Assembly: GCA_003215775.1 (NCBI GenBank)
Contig: QCJW01000005.1
Location: 1-64,000 of the forward strand
DNA: 64,000 nucleotides
Source of the DNA: Prochlorococcus sp. AG-409-G20
GTDB taxonomy: Bacteria; Cyanobacteriota; Cyanobacteriia; PCC-6307; Cyanobiaceae
Direction: 5' to 3'
Both the position numbers and the translations under genes were made by a program. Shown here in pieces: positions 9,572 to 18,472 of this stretch. Under the pieces are notes generated by a model. It saw nothing but the letters and a program-made list of their open reading frames with translations, had not been told where the DNA came from and did not search any database. Each line of letters begins with the position of its first letter. The stretch's first letter is position 1.

Positions 9572-10243
9572 ATGTTTTCAAAACAAGCAAAACTTGATGA
9601 GCCTTGGAATCATGAAAATTCTTTCTATTGGACTAGTGATCCTCAGCGTTTGTCTAAGGTTTTCGCTCAGTATGAAATATATAAAAAAATAATATATCTT
9701 CCTGGAGACATTGTTGAGTTAGGAGTATTTAAATTGTGTTCACTTATACGACTGGCAACTTGCCGCAGGTTTTTGGAAAATGATCACTCTAGGAAGATTT
9801 ATGGCTTTGATATGTTTGGACCATTCCCGGTTCCAAATCAAAGTAGTAATCTTGACAAGGATTTCACACGAGCGCATGATGCTATCGGCGACATTCTTTC
9901 ATTAGAAGAAGCTCAACAGGTATTGTTAAACAAAAACTTTGAAAATATACAGCTAGTAAAAGGTGATATTTTCGAAACTATTCCTTCGATACTCTCTAAG
10001 AAAAAAGAGAGTTTAAGAATATCTTTGTTACATCTAGATTTGGATTTGAAATCTCCTACTTTATTTGCATTAGAGCAGTTATGGGATTTAGTCGTTCCTG
10101 GTGGTGTGGTTATGATTGATGACTACGCCTGTGTAGGAAGTGCTTCAGTTGCAGTAGACAACTTCTTTAGAGAGAAGAGTCTTCTAAATCTAATGCAAAA
10201 ATTGCCTTACAATCCTAATCCTACTTACATAGTTAAGCCATGA
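9572..10243 (+). CDS. TylF/MycF-family O-methyltransferase
   Basis: The 223-residue product resembles macrocin-type sugar O-methyltransferases, which are SAM and divalent-metal dependent. Visible marks are the SAM-binding GDIVELGVFKL at 45-55, YGFDMFGPFP at 77-86, the metal-site region HLDLDLKSPT at 154-163 and PGGVVMIDDY at 176-185 with the acidic pair D183-D184. The length is near the lower end for the family. A sugar hydroxyl in the local polysaccharide is the likely acceptor, by inference from context. It starts at ATG 9572. Confidence 0.82.
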   Translation: MFSKQAKLDEPWNHENSFYWTSDPQRLSKVFAQYEIYKKIIYLPGDIVELGVFKLCSLIRLATCRRFLENDHSRKIYGFDMFGPFPVPNQSSNLDKDFTRAHDAIGDILSLEEAQQVLLNKNFENIQLVKGDIFETIPSILSKKKESLRISLLHLDLDLKSPTLFALEQLWDLVVPGGVVMIDDYACVGSASVAVDNFFREKSLLNLMQKLPYNPNPTYIVKP

Positions 10244-10340
10244 TATAAACAAATCTTTTATAGTAGGTAATATATCTAAATTTTATATTTTATTTCTTAT
10301 ACAATTACTAAATACTAGAATCTACTATTTATAAAAGAAC

Positions 10341-11870
10341 TTAGAAGTTATGTTCACCAGAAGAATGTCCTGTTCTCTTGTGTTTATGAAATGTGTATAA
10401 GCTAAATCCCCCTCTAATAGATGACTCGGCTGTAACCCAGACAAATGGATCATTTAAAGATGAGTTATACATTATTGAATATGAATCTCTTGGTAAAAGA
10501 TTTATATTTTGCTCTGAAATAAGTCCTTTAGAGGAATATATCTTTATTTTTATTGGTATTTCTACAGACTGTACACCTTTGCAAATGGCATCATTAAAAC
10601 ATATTGATGTGTAGGTATTGTAATCACTGTGATTCACAACTTGTATCCAAGACATATATACATTCTTTTTATATGTAGGAACTAAATCATTGCAGAGTGT
10701 ATTGTTAACAGAACTCTTTAATCCTTTTTTTAGATCTCCATAACACAACTGTATGCTAAATCTAGCAGGGATTTTGTATCCTTGTTCAGCATTAAATATA
10801 ACAGAGAAGGTTTTCACTGTAGAAACATTATATCTCTTCACTAACTTATCAATATCGAAATGGTAGATTTTATTTTGATTAAAATAACTCTCTGTACATA
10901 TGATCTTTGATTTAATCTTTCCCTGTGAACAATAATTTGCCATTATAATTATTTTACCTTTTGACGGAGAGTTTACTGGATGAATAGTAATCTCATTAGA
11001 ATTTCCTTGAAAAAATGGAAATGTTCTGTATGATTCCTGATTATCTAAATATTCTTCATAACATGAGTTGTCATAATATGAATGATTTGCGCTAATCGCA
11101 TTATCTTTCTTGGAGAGCAACCCAGCAAGAATTCTACCGTAAAAGAAGAACTGTTTAGGTTGCTTAACCTTAAGTGAATAAATATTTTTATCATCACATA
11201 ATGGTAAGTCATCGAAATATTTATCTAAGCGAATAAAGTCAGATGTCATAGACTTGTTTCTTGTATTAATTTCTAATGATGATTTCCATACTGCCTCAGA
11301 TGATTCCTTACTGATCAATTCAAATTCCAAGGATTCCTTGTCAATGTTGTTATGGAAACCTCTTTGAAAAACTATAAAACTAGTATTTTGTTCGTTGTTT
11401 AGATATTCAAAACTTGCTTCCTTAACATCTACAGATGAAATCTTTTTACTTTCTCTTATATCATTAAGTGTTCTATTATAGGAATGTACAGAGTTGATGC
11501 AATGTTCCGAAATGTGGTTTATGATTACTGCTGGGAATGGAATGAATAAATTATTTGCACTAAAGAACTCTATCTCATAACAGCTTGTTTGCTTGCTTTT
11601 ATTTATCTTCTCAAGGTTAAATGTATATACTATTGCCTGGTTTATCTCAAAAGACTTACTATCAAGTGGATCTCCATTAACATCATAAGGTGTTATTCTT
11701 AACGTTACTGACTTGTAACCTCTTTTGATTAGGAAATGGTTTAAAAATGATATATATGTATCAAATCCCAAAATTCTTGGAGCTATAAGTGCACTTCTGT
11801 GAACTGTATTGATTGTAGGATCGTCGTGATACAACTTTTGGTCATTAATGACTTCCTTGAGAGGTTTCAA
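10341..11870 (-). CDS. Hypothetical 509-aa protein, beta-rich
   Basis: No family is recognised. The protein is mainly polar, with many alternating hydrophobic residues, suggesting beta sandwiches. It has no signal peptide and no membrane segment. Tryptophan- and asparagine-rich strands (YMSWIQVVNHSDYN, PFVWVTAES) lead to a distinctive C-terminus, FHKHKRTGHSSGEHNF, with several histidines that could bind metal or mark an anchoring site. It starts at TTG 11870, the only plausible start near the upstream stop. Surrounding methyltransferases suggest a role tied to surface glycan or its export, but this is not shown. Confidence 0.7.
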   Translation of the reverse strand: MKPLKEVINDQKLYHDDPTINTVHRSALIAPRILGFDTYISFLNHFLIKRGYKSVTLRITPYDVNGDPLDSKSFEINQAIVYTFNLEKINKSKQTSCYEIEFFSANNLFIPFPAVIINHISEHCINSVHSYNRTLNDIRESKKISSVDVKEASFEYLNNEQNTSFIVFQRGFHNNIDKESLEFELISKESSEAVWKSSLEINTRNKSMTSDFIRLDKYFDDLPLCDDKNIYSLKVKQPKQFFFYGRILAGLLSKKDNAISANHSYYDNSCYEEYLDNQESYRTFPFFQGNSNEITIHPVNSPSKGKIIIMANYCSQGKIKSKIICTESYFNQNKIYHFDIDKLVKRYNVSTVKTFSVIFNAEQGYKIPARFSIQLCYGDLKKGLKSSVNNTLCNDLVPTYKKNVYMSWIQVVNHSDYNTYTSICFNDAICKGVQSVEIPIKIKIYSSKGLISEQNINLLPRDSYSIMYNSSLNDPFVWVTAESSIRGGFSLYTFHKHKRTGHSSGEHNF

Positions 11871-12390
11871 TCCCTATCCCTATTGCTAGAATTGTTTGTA
11901 TCATAGCAATTTTTGTATTTTTACCCATATCGTGGTCGATTAACCTTACACATTTAAGAAGAAGCATCTCGCAATATTCATCTCCATTCATGCAAGGATT
12001 CTTCTGCTACTCCTATCTTTTTCCTGATTATACCTTCCTTTCTCTGATCTATAAGAATTTTATATTAGTCTGTATTTTATATGTCGATAATAAAAACATT
12101 TGTCTTAGTAATTAGATAGGAAGGCTTTCTCACCTTTTGACTCTATATCCTTCGGTGTTAGTTTTATAGACAATAATATAGGTGATTCTTTTTCATTTAA
12201 TAAAGATAAGATTTTTTTATATAAATTTTACTATTCCTAGATCAGTAGATAAATCTCATCTTTAATAGATGCTTTGTAATATTTGATTCTTCCTATCATC
12301 TTAATCCCAATATTGTCTCCTATATATAATTGCTGTCACATCTAACCATATCTAGTATAATTATTGAAAATATAAGATTAGTTTTATCTA
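11871..12390. other. Divergent intergenic region
   Basis: About 520 bases separate two divergently read genes, the unknown 509-aa protein and the TauD-like dioxygenase. It is AT-rich with many stops and presumably holds both promoters. I see no operator, RNA or small gene. Confidence 0.4.
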
Positions 12391-13317
12391 ATGGCAACTT
12401 TCATATATACTAAGGATTATTCTGAATTTAAAATACCTTATTTCGAATCAAGTAAGGAAGAAATTCCTAAAAGTTTATATGCTTCTATGTTAGAAGCATA
12501 TATTGAGCAAGGATGTTTTGCGTTTCAAAGCTCTTTATCTACGAAGCAGGATATATATAGCCAGTTTATGTCTCTATGTAGTTCTTTTGGTTCAGAAGCT
12601 ATTACTGATGCCTCAAGAAGGCTGACAAGTAAATTGGGTACATCAACTAAATACAAACTTTCTAGTGTTGATATGGAGTTTCCGCATGTTAACCCACATT
12701 CAGAGACATCTTTTAGCCCAGCCAAACCTTCACTTATCGCTTTTACTTGTTTAGAAATTTCTAAAGAAGCTGCCTCACATGCTCCAACAACACTAATCGA
12801 TGGAAACTCGCTTTGGGATTCACTTGAACTCAATCATCGCAAAGAGTTATCAAGCATTCTGATCTCATATAGGTTGGCAATAGACATACCAGTTAAAAAG
12901 CGTAAATCAAAAATAAGGGATTGGTATTTAGATTATAGTTCTATTTCTAATTCGATATTAGATTATGAGAATGGTAAGATTATGTTTGATTATTACGTAC
13001 CATTTGTTACTGAGCATCCAATAACAAGAAAATTATCTATAGCTAATCACGCGTTTATTGATCTTAAGACAGAACCTCAGATTCTTTCAAGAAAATTTTT
13101 TCAATTACGAAATGATATTCTCAAAGAGGTAACGATACCCAGTCAGGTTCTTGTTAAATTAGATCAGCAAATTAAAACTTTTTACTGGAGGAATGGATTA
13201 TCACTTTTCATAGACAACCACAGATTTATGCACGGAAGACTAAGTTATGATATGAATCAAATAAGAAATATTTTTATTAGGCAATACAAAACATTGAATT
13301 TCAATCATTTCTCATGA
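12391..13317 (+). CDS. TauD/TfdA-like Fe(II)/2-oxoglutarate dioxygenase
   Basis: The 308-residue product has the clavaminate-synthase/TauD layout. The facial-triad H-x-E is in NPHSETSFSPAKP (H103, E105), with the family's following segment LIAFTCLE. The distal histidine is in DNHRFMHGR near residue 281, with the arginine expected to bind 2-oxoglutarate shortly after in the R-N-I-F-I-R segment. Such enzymes hydroxylate or desaturate small molecules or carrier-bound acids. It starts at ATG 12391. It is convergent with the radical SAM gene, 12 bases apart. The substrate is unknown; a glycan or acyl decoration is possible. Confidence 0.8.
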   Translation: MATFIYTKDYSEFKIPYFESSKEEIPKSLYASMLEAYIEQGCFAFQSSLSTKQDIYSQFMSLCSSFGSEAITDASRRLTSKLGTSTKYKLSSVDMEFPHVNPHSETSFSPAKPSLIAFTCLEISKEAASHAPTTLIDGNSLWDSLELNHRKELSSILISYRLAIDIPVKKRKSKIRDWYLDYSSISNSILDYENGKIMFDYYVPFVTEHPITRKLSIANHAFIDLKTEPQILSRKFFQLRNDILKEVTIPSQVLVKLDQQIKTFYWRNGLSLFIDNHRFMHGRLSYDMNQIRNIFIRQYKTLNFNHFS

Positions 13318-13329
13318 TGATGTATATCT

Positions 13330-14391
13330 TTAATTTAAGATCTTGTCTGTATAGAACTGATCTTTTGCAAAAAGTTCTTTTGGATCTGCGGGATCAAATA
13401 TTGTAGTACCTTCCTTAGCCATGTATTTTTTAATAAAGTCCATATCTTCTCCCGCTAAACATTTTTGACTATTATCTCTAAAGTATTTAATTTTAAAACC
13501 TTCATTAGAGATATCTTTTAAACAACTTTCGTAGACATTTCCGATTTTTATATGAATGTAAGGACAAGGTAGTACATCACCATGTGGTGTTATATACAAA
13601 CGGTTTACTGTATTACATCCTATTACTGATTCGCGGTTTCGATCAAAAGGATCCCATAGGTTTCTGAGGATATTCTTGTATTCCTTCCTAAGGGCAATTA
13701 GGTGATCTGTATCAGCTTCATTAACACAAATGCTTTCCATCTCTTTCCACATTCCACCAGGAGTTGCTACGTTAATAAGGGTCGTGTACCTATTATCTTT
13801 GGAATAATCTAGTAGTAGTCTCAAATCTTCTGAATCGATATTCCATCGTCCAACAGTTATATTTAAATAAGGTGTTATGCCAGCTTCCTGAACATACTTG
13901 AGTGCCTTGATTGCTCTTTCCCATGTTCCTTTCTTCCCTCTAAACTTGTCATGCTCATCTGGATTCATGCTATCTATGCTTACTGAGCATCTGTCAACAC
14001 CAAGTTCTTTTAGTCTTTTTGCTACTTCCTGATTCATATAAAAACCGTTAGTTGTTACGTATACGTAGAATCTTTCTGTTCCCAAGGCAATTAAAGAGTC
14101 GTATAAATACTCTTTATCAAGGAGCACTTCACCACCTTGTATATCTAGTTCGAAAATGCCTAATTCATGAGCTTCATTACCTATTCTTTTGAGTGTTTTT
14201 ATATCAAGTCTCTCCTTTGCACCTAAACCCAGTGGAGACATAGTAAAGCAATGCTCGCAAGTGAGATTGCAGGCGTTCCTCAAATTTATATCTAATCCTC
14301 GCTGCTTTGTTCCAATCTTCCCATCGTTGTTTTTGATGTATTTGTGAAAATCTCTGAATTTGTCAACTACCAATGGTTTGTCTATTAGCAT
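13330..14391 (-). CDS. Radical SAM protein with SPASM-like C-terminus
   Basis: The 353-residue protein has the radical SAM cluster CNLTCEHC (C41, C45, C48), then DIQGGEVLL and the TIM-barrel strands SVSIDS and YLNITVG. The C-terminal part has cysteines in VIGCNT, PHGDVLPCPY and SQKCLAGED, typical of a SPASM or twitch domain that binds a further iron-sulfur cluster. Such proteins modify peptides or sugars; several glycan loci carry them as sugar epimerases or deaminases. It is the last gene of a minus-strand run pseF-pseG-radical SAM, so a role in modifying the nonulosonate or a neighbouring sugar is a reasonable inference. Confidence 0.82.
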   Translation of the reverse strand: MLIDKPLVVDKFRDFHKYIKNNDGKIGTKQRGLDINLRNACNLTCEHCFTMSPLGLGAKERLDIKTLKRIGNEAHELGIFELDIQGGEVLLDKEYLYDSLIALGTERFYVYVTTNGFYMNQEVAKRLKELGVDRCSVSIDSMNPDEHDKFRGKKGTWERAIKALKYVQEAGITPYLNITVGRWNIDSEDLRLLLDYSKDNRYTTLINVATPGGMWKEMESICVNEADTDHLIALRKEYKNILRNLWDPFDRNRESVIGCNTVNRLYITPHGDVLPCPYIHIKIGNVYESCLKDISNEGFKIKYFRDNSQKCLAGEDMDFIKKYMAKEGTTIFDPADPKELFAKDQFYTDKILN

Positions 14392-14593
14392 TTAACACCT
14401 TCGCTGATCTTTTTGATTAAAGTATGCTTCAGAAAAGTGTGAATAATCCATTCTCTAAAACATATTTATACTATTATAGCATACAATCTATTTTGTTAAA
14501 TAAATGTGAATACTTTTTAGGTATAATTTGTTCACCATAGTTCATATCTTATTTCTTATACTATTAACAAACTGGTCAATTAATTGTTTGAAA

Positions 14594-15652
14594 CTATGTT
14601 TCTGAAATTATAGTCGCTATTTTTCTTGCCCCTATTAAACTAGGCCTATTGTTGAATAGTTTTATTGACTCCTTCTCAATATGATCCGGGTTTTTTGCTA
14701 ATTTCTCCACCCTTTCTCCTATCAAGTTAATAATAGTCTCATTGTTACCTATGATAGGAAATCCAATATTTTCTTTAGTAGCATATTTCATTACTTGCTT
14801 TTGATTATCTGCTAATTCAAAATATATTGAAGGAAGGCATATTGAAATTCTTTCCCAAAATGAAACACCACATGAACCTATGCATAGATCAGCCCATTTG
14901 TAGGCATCTATTATCTCTGTGATCTTATCTTTGTTTTCTTTGCTAAAGTCACCAACTAATTTTATTTCTATTTGATGAGCATGTTTTCCAATCCTTATAT
15001 AAGAAATAATTTCCTGAGTTAGATCATTAAATATTTCCGCTGCTGATAAATAGACTAATACTTTAATTTTTTCTCCTTTGCTTACCTTTCTAATCTGAAT
15101 ATTCTTTTGGATCCTATTTCGGACGCTAATAAAATCCAAACCACCCCATATCTTTGGACCGCTAAGCTTTACTTGTGGACTAGGATGAAAAATTACTGTT
15201 TCAGTACTATGAGGTCTTTCATGTAAATCTTCAAAACAATAAATCTGAGCATTACAATTATCCCGAATATAAATCTCTGTTTGAATATTGTTTTTATAGC
15301 TATCTATAAATATAAATTTTACAAGATCTATATTGACTTTATCGAATAACTTCCCAACCCTTAATAAATAAGGAGTGTTTCCTAACTCATCACAAAAAAG
15401 AGACTGAATTTCTTTCTTGATGGGTTTTGGTAGAGCAATTATTATATCAATAATACCTGTCAATTCTATATAACTTCCTATTACTTCTAGAGATCTTGTT
15501 AGATGACCTAACCCCACCTCCTCAGAGTTGTCAATGACAAATATAGCTTTAGCTTTGTTGCAACACTTAGGTATAGTATAGCAGTAGAAAGATATACTTT
15601 TGATCCAATTAGAACCATTTTCATTCTCATTGAGATTTTTATAGATCTTCAT
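14594..15652 (-). CDS. pseG: PseG-like UDP-sugar hydrolase (pseudaminic acid pathway)
   Basis: PseG is a GT-B-fold enzyme that releases UDP from UDP-2,4-diacetamido-2,4,6-trideoxy-L-altrose. The product has the N-terminal glycine motif GLGHLTRS (about residues 47-54) with the catalytic-type histidine, and the C-terminal nucleotide site DLCIGSCGVSFWER followed by LPSI and a downstream NQ, as in PseG proteins. It carries about 34 extra residues before the usual PseG start; no better internal start codon is obvious. The gene lies between the radical SAM gene and pseF on the same strand. Sequence divergence means a related trideoxy sugar could be the substrate. Confidence 0.8.
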   Translation of the reverse strand: MKIYKNLNENENGSNWIKSISFYCYTIPKCCNKAKAIFVIDNSEEVGLGHLTRSLEVIGSYIELTGIIDIIIALPKPIKKEIQSLFCDELGNTPYLLRVGKLFDKVNIDLVKFIFIDSYKNNIQTEIYIRDNCNAQIYCFEDLHERPHSTETVIFHPSPQVKLSGPKIWGGLDFISVRNRIQKNIQIRKVSKGEKIKVLVYLSAAEIFNDLTQEIISYIRIGKHAHQIEIKLVGDFSKENKDKITEIIDAYKWADLCIGSCGVSFWERISICLPSIYFELADNQKQVMKYATKENIGFPIIGNNETIINLIGERVEKLAKNPDHIEKESIKLFNNRPSLIGARKIATIISET

Positions 15653-15771
15653 GCTGATTGATGTTCTTAACTCCGCTAAATAAATAATATACTAGATTGT
15701 CATTTTTTTGAATACCATTAGCAAATCTTTAAACTCAAAATATATATTATACTTTGAAAACTACTGTTTAT

Positions 15772-16446
15772 TTACATGTTTTTTAAAGCAAATAATTTCT
15801 CGGCGATTTCAAAATCCTCAAGAGTATCAATATCTAGGCAATTGCTTCTAGGTAGTTCGTATCCAACTCTATTGGAATTCTTATTGTATAAATCTAGATT
15901 GAAGAAATAACATTGCCCAGCATCATGAAGGAATTCTGGTAAATCTTGACTTCTCGAAACGCTATATTCTTCCCAGGCAAAGACTAAATGGTTGTTATTA
16001 TCTTTCTTCAATGCTCTAAGTACTGGGTAATCATATTTTGAAACTGTAAGAACTTCTCTAGCATTAGTATTTTCTAATAATCTATTGCATTCTTTTAGAG
16101 TTTGAATAGTAATAAAAGGCGCTGTAGGATACAAGTAACATAAAGTATCTACCCTCATTCCACTTTTACTGCTCCAATCTAAAAAATGATCTATTACTTC
16201 CTTGTCAATTGCATAATCATCTGATATATCTTTTGGCCTCAAGAATGGAACAATTGCTCCATGATTTACTGCTATATCTGCTATTTCATTATCATCAGTT
16301 GAAACATATACATTTTGAAAAAGATTGCTAGATAACGCACATTCAATTGACCAACCAATTAACGGCTTTCCATGAAATATTTTTATATTCTTCCGAGGGA
16401 TACGTTTTGAACCACCTCTGGCTGGTATTAGGCAAATTCTTTGCAT
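15772..16446 (-). CDS. pseF: PseF-like CMP-pseudaminic acid (acylneuraminate) cytidylyltransferase
   Basis: The product activates a nonulosonic acid with CTP. It has the signature IPARGGSKRIPRKN near the N-terminus, GKPLIGWSIE, YVSTDD and VPFLRPKDIS, all as in PseF; NeuA and LegF share the fold, but the FLRP-x-DIS segment fits PseF best. I start it at ATG 16446 (MQRIC), giving 224 residues, because the nine residues encoded upstream from 16473 are not expected. It precedes pseG on the same strand and faces pseI across a 194-bp divergent gap. Confidence 0.85.
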   Translation of the reverse strand: MQRICLIPARGGSKRIPRKNIKIFHGKPLIGWSIECALSSNLFQNVYVSTDDNEIADIAVNHGAIVPFLRPKDISDDYAIDKEVIDHFLDWSSKSGMRVDTLCYLYPTAPFITIQTLKECNRLLENTNAREVLTVSKYDYPVLRALKKDNNNHLVFAWEEYSVSRSQDLPEFLHDAGQCYFFNLDLYNKNSNRVGYELPRSNCLDIDTLEDFEIAEKLFALKNM

Positions 16447-16640
16447 GGTTTGGCATGGGCATCTCTTATACATATATACTATCTATTGCTTTGTCATATT
16501 AATATTCTCTTAATCTACCAATAGCAATTTAAATTCAATTCAACTCAATTCTGAGATATTATCAATCATAATTAGTTTCTGACTGCTAAAATTGTTCAAT
16601 GGTGCTAAATTTGCATTAGACTCTATATTTTATAGGTTAG
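16447..16640. promoter_or_regulatory. Divergent promoter region pseF / pseI
   Basis: This AT-rich 194-bp gap separates two divergently read genes of one pathway and must hold promoters for both. A TATATT-type -10 can be drawn just before pseI (near 16622-16632). I see no clear operator. The role is inferred from orientation. Confidence 0.4.
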
Positions 16641-17681
16641 ATGGACTTGGAGATTAGCCAATACTCGAAACCCGTATATATAGCAGAATTGTCTGGAAAT
16701 CACGGCGGAGACATTAAGAGGGCTAAAACCCTTATTCAAAATGCAAAGCTCTCAGGAGCAGATTTTGTCAAGATTCAAACTTATAAGCCTTCTACAATCA
16801 CTGTTCAATCCGATAGATCTGAATTTGTTATTTCAGAGCATGATTCACCCTGGAAAGGTAGATCTTTATGGGATGTTTATCAAGAAGCGCATACCCCCTG
16901 GGATTGGCATCCAGAATTATTTGACTATGCTCGTTCTATAGGAATTACTCTTTTTAGCTCTCCTTTTGATTTGACAGCTATTGAATTATTAGAAAAATGC
17001 AAATGTCCAATCTATAAGGTAGCATCTTTTGAAATAACAGAGAAGGAGATTCTCCAATCCATAGGAGCTACTAAGAAGCCTGTAATTATGTCTACAGGTA
17101 TGGCTGATATTGCCGAGATATCTAACGCAATAAATACACTTAGATCTTCAGGTTCTACTCAAATCATCCTCTTAAAATGTACAAGTAGCTATCCAGCTCC
17201 TATAGAGGATGCAAATATTAAAACAATTCCACATTTACACAAAATCTTTGGCTTGCCTTGTGGGTTGAGCGATCATTGTAATAATCATGCCGTTGCTGCC
17301 TCCGCTGTAGCCTTGGGCGCACCGATTATTGAGAAACATTTTCGCTTGGAAGGCGACTTTGACTCCATAGACTCCTCATTTTCCTTTGATAATAAAGAAT
17401 TCTCAAACATGGTGAATATGTGTAACTCAGTTTTTAAAGCATTAGGTAAGCCTATTTATGGAGGCTCATCCAGTGATAAACGGTTTAGAAAAGATAGGCG
17501 TTCTATATATATTATTAAGGATGTAAAGGAAGGTGAAACTGTTACTAGAAATAATGTTAGATCAATTCGACCAGGTTACGGTCTACCAGTTAATATGATG
17601 TCAATTGTTTTAGGTAAGAAATTCTTGAAAGATATAAAAAAAGGCGAGCCCCTGACTTTTGATCATTTAATGAAGCAATAG
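16641..17681 (+). CDS. pseI: Pseudaminic acid synthase (NeuB family)
   Basis: PseI condenses phosphoenolpyruvate with 2,4-diacetamido-2,4,6-trideoxy-altrose to give pseudaminic acid. The TIM-barrel domain shows AELSGNHGGD (14-23), FVKIQTYKP, TPWDWHPELF, SSPFD, KVASFEI, MSTGMA, LKCTSSYPAP, GLSDH and EKHF, closely following PseI proteins. The C-terminal 55 residues form the antifreeze-like SAF domain (RSIYIIKDVKEGE, SIRPGYGLP). The 346-residue length is normal. It heads a + strand run with the beta-helix acyltransferase 14 bases downstream. LegI or NeuB would be alternatives, but the TPW-x-WHPEL and SSPFD segments favour PseI. Confidence 0.9.
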   Translation: MDLEISQYSKPVYIAELSGNHGGDIKRAKTLIQNAKLSGADFVKIQTYKPSTITVQSDRSEFVISEHDSPWKGRSLWDVYQEAHTPWDWHPELFDYARSIGITLFSSPFDLTAIELLEKCKCPIYKVASFEITEKEILQSIGATKKPVIMSTGMADIAEISNAINTLRSSGSTQIILLKCTSSYPAPIEDANIKTIPHLHKIFGLPCGLSDHCNNHAVAASAVALGAPIIEKHFRLEGDFDSIDSSFSFDNKEFSNMVNMCNSVFKALGKPIYGGSSSDKRFRKDRRSIYIIKDVKEGETVTRNNVRSIRPGYGLPVNMMSIVLGKKFLKDIKKGEPLTFDHLMKQ

Positions 17682-17695
17682 CCAAGTAAAAAAAG

Positions 17696-18430
17696 ATGAC
17701 TAATAATAGACAGTTTATAACAGCTAAAGCATTGGTTGATTTACCCTTAACTCTATATGGATGTGGTCCTCTTTCATTAGAACTGGTAGAAAATATATTG
17801 GAAAGTTTGCATAATTATAATTTACCAATTCCACTTATTAAGCTTGTTGATAAATCAGGTCCTAATGTAAATACTTACCAAATCAAGACTTTATTGGAAA
17901 GCAACGGTTATATGAGTGAACCTCTAATATGTAAAGAATTACCATTTGCTAGGCATCAAGAGAATCTTTTAATTACAGCTGCATCTGACCCTGTTGTTCG
18001 CCATACACTTTATTTAGAGTCAAAGCAAAAGAGTTATAATATACCCAACTATTTTCATCAAACCTCCTATATTTCACCTTCTGCTACTCTGTTTGAAGGT
18101 GTTATATTATTTCGTAATACTTATATCGGAGCAAATTCTATTATCAAGTCGAATTGTTTTATTAATAATGAAGCCTCTATAGCTCATGATTCAGTTCTTA
18201 TGGAAAGTAGTGTGATTTGCCCTAGAGTTAATATTTCTGGCAAGTCAACTGTAGGTCAGAGTTGTTTTATTGCTACCGGAGCTATTTTAGATAATAACTC
18301 TGTTCTAGGAGATCGATCAAAAGTTTCGGCATTATCTTTCTATACCAAGAGAGGTGGAAAGACAGACCATATTTACATGGGTAATCCAGCCAAAGGGATT
18401 CCTACGCTAAATAAAAAAGATCAAAGCTGA
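17696..18430 (+). CDS. PglD/NeuD-like left-handed beta-helix acyltransferase
   Basis: The 244-residue product has an N-terminal Rossmann-like part (LTLYGCGPLSLELVENIL near 18-35) and a C-terminal hexapeptide-repeat region (about 125-235: SATLFEGVILFRNTYIGAN, IAHDSVL, NISGKSTVGQ, IATGAIL), ending in MGNPAKGIP. This is the layout of PglD/NeuD sugar acyltransferases using acyl-CoA or acyl-ACP. It lies 14 bases after pseI. No GNAT-type PseH is seen in the window, so this enzyme may acylate the 4-amino group of the pseudaminic acid precursor, or add a non-acetyl group made by the neighbouring acyl cassette. That role is inference. Confidence 0.8.
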   Translation: MTNNRQFITAKALVDLPLTLYGCGPLSLELVENILESLHNYNLPIPLIKLVDKSGPNVNTYQIKTLLESNGYMSEPLICKELPFARHQENLLITAASDPVVRHTLYLESKQKSYNIPNYFHQTSYISPSATLFEGVILFRNTYIGANSIIKSNCFINNEASIAHDSVLMESSVICPRVNISGKSTVGQSCFIATGAILDNNSVLGDRSKVSALSFYTKRGGKTDHIYMGNPAKGIPTLNKKDQS

Positions 18431-18472
18431 ACAATCTTTTCTTTTCATTACTAGTTATAATTAGATGAAGAA

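Noticed and set aside
16641..17681. Reading the synthase as sialic acid (NeuB) or legionaminic acid (LegI) synthase
   Set aside because: Presence of PseB, PseC and PseG homologues and PseI-type segments favours pseudaminic acid, though a related sugar is not excluded.
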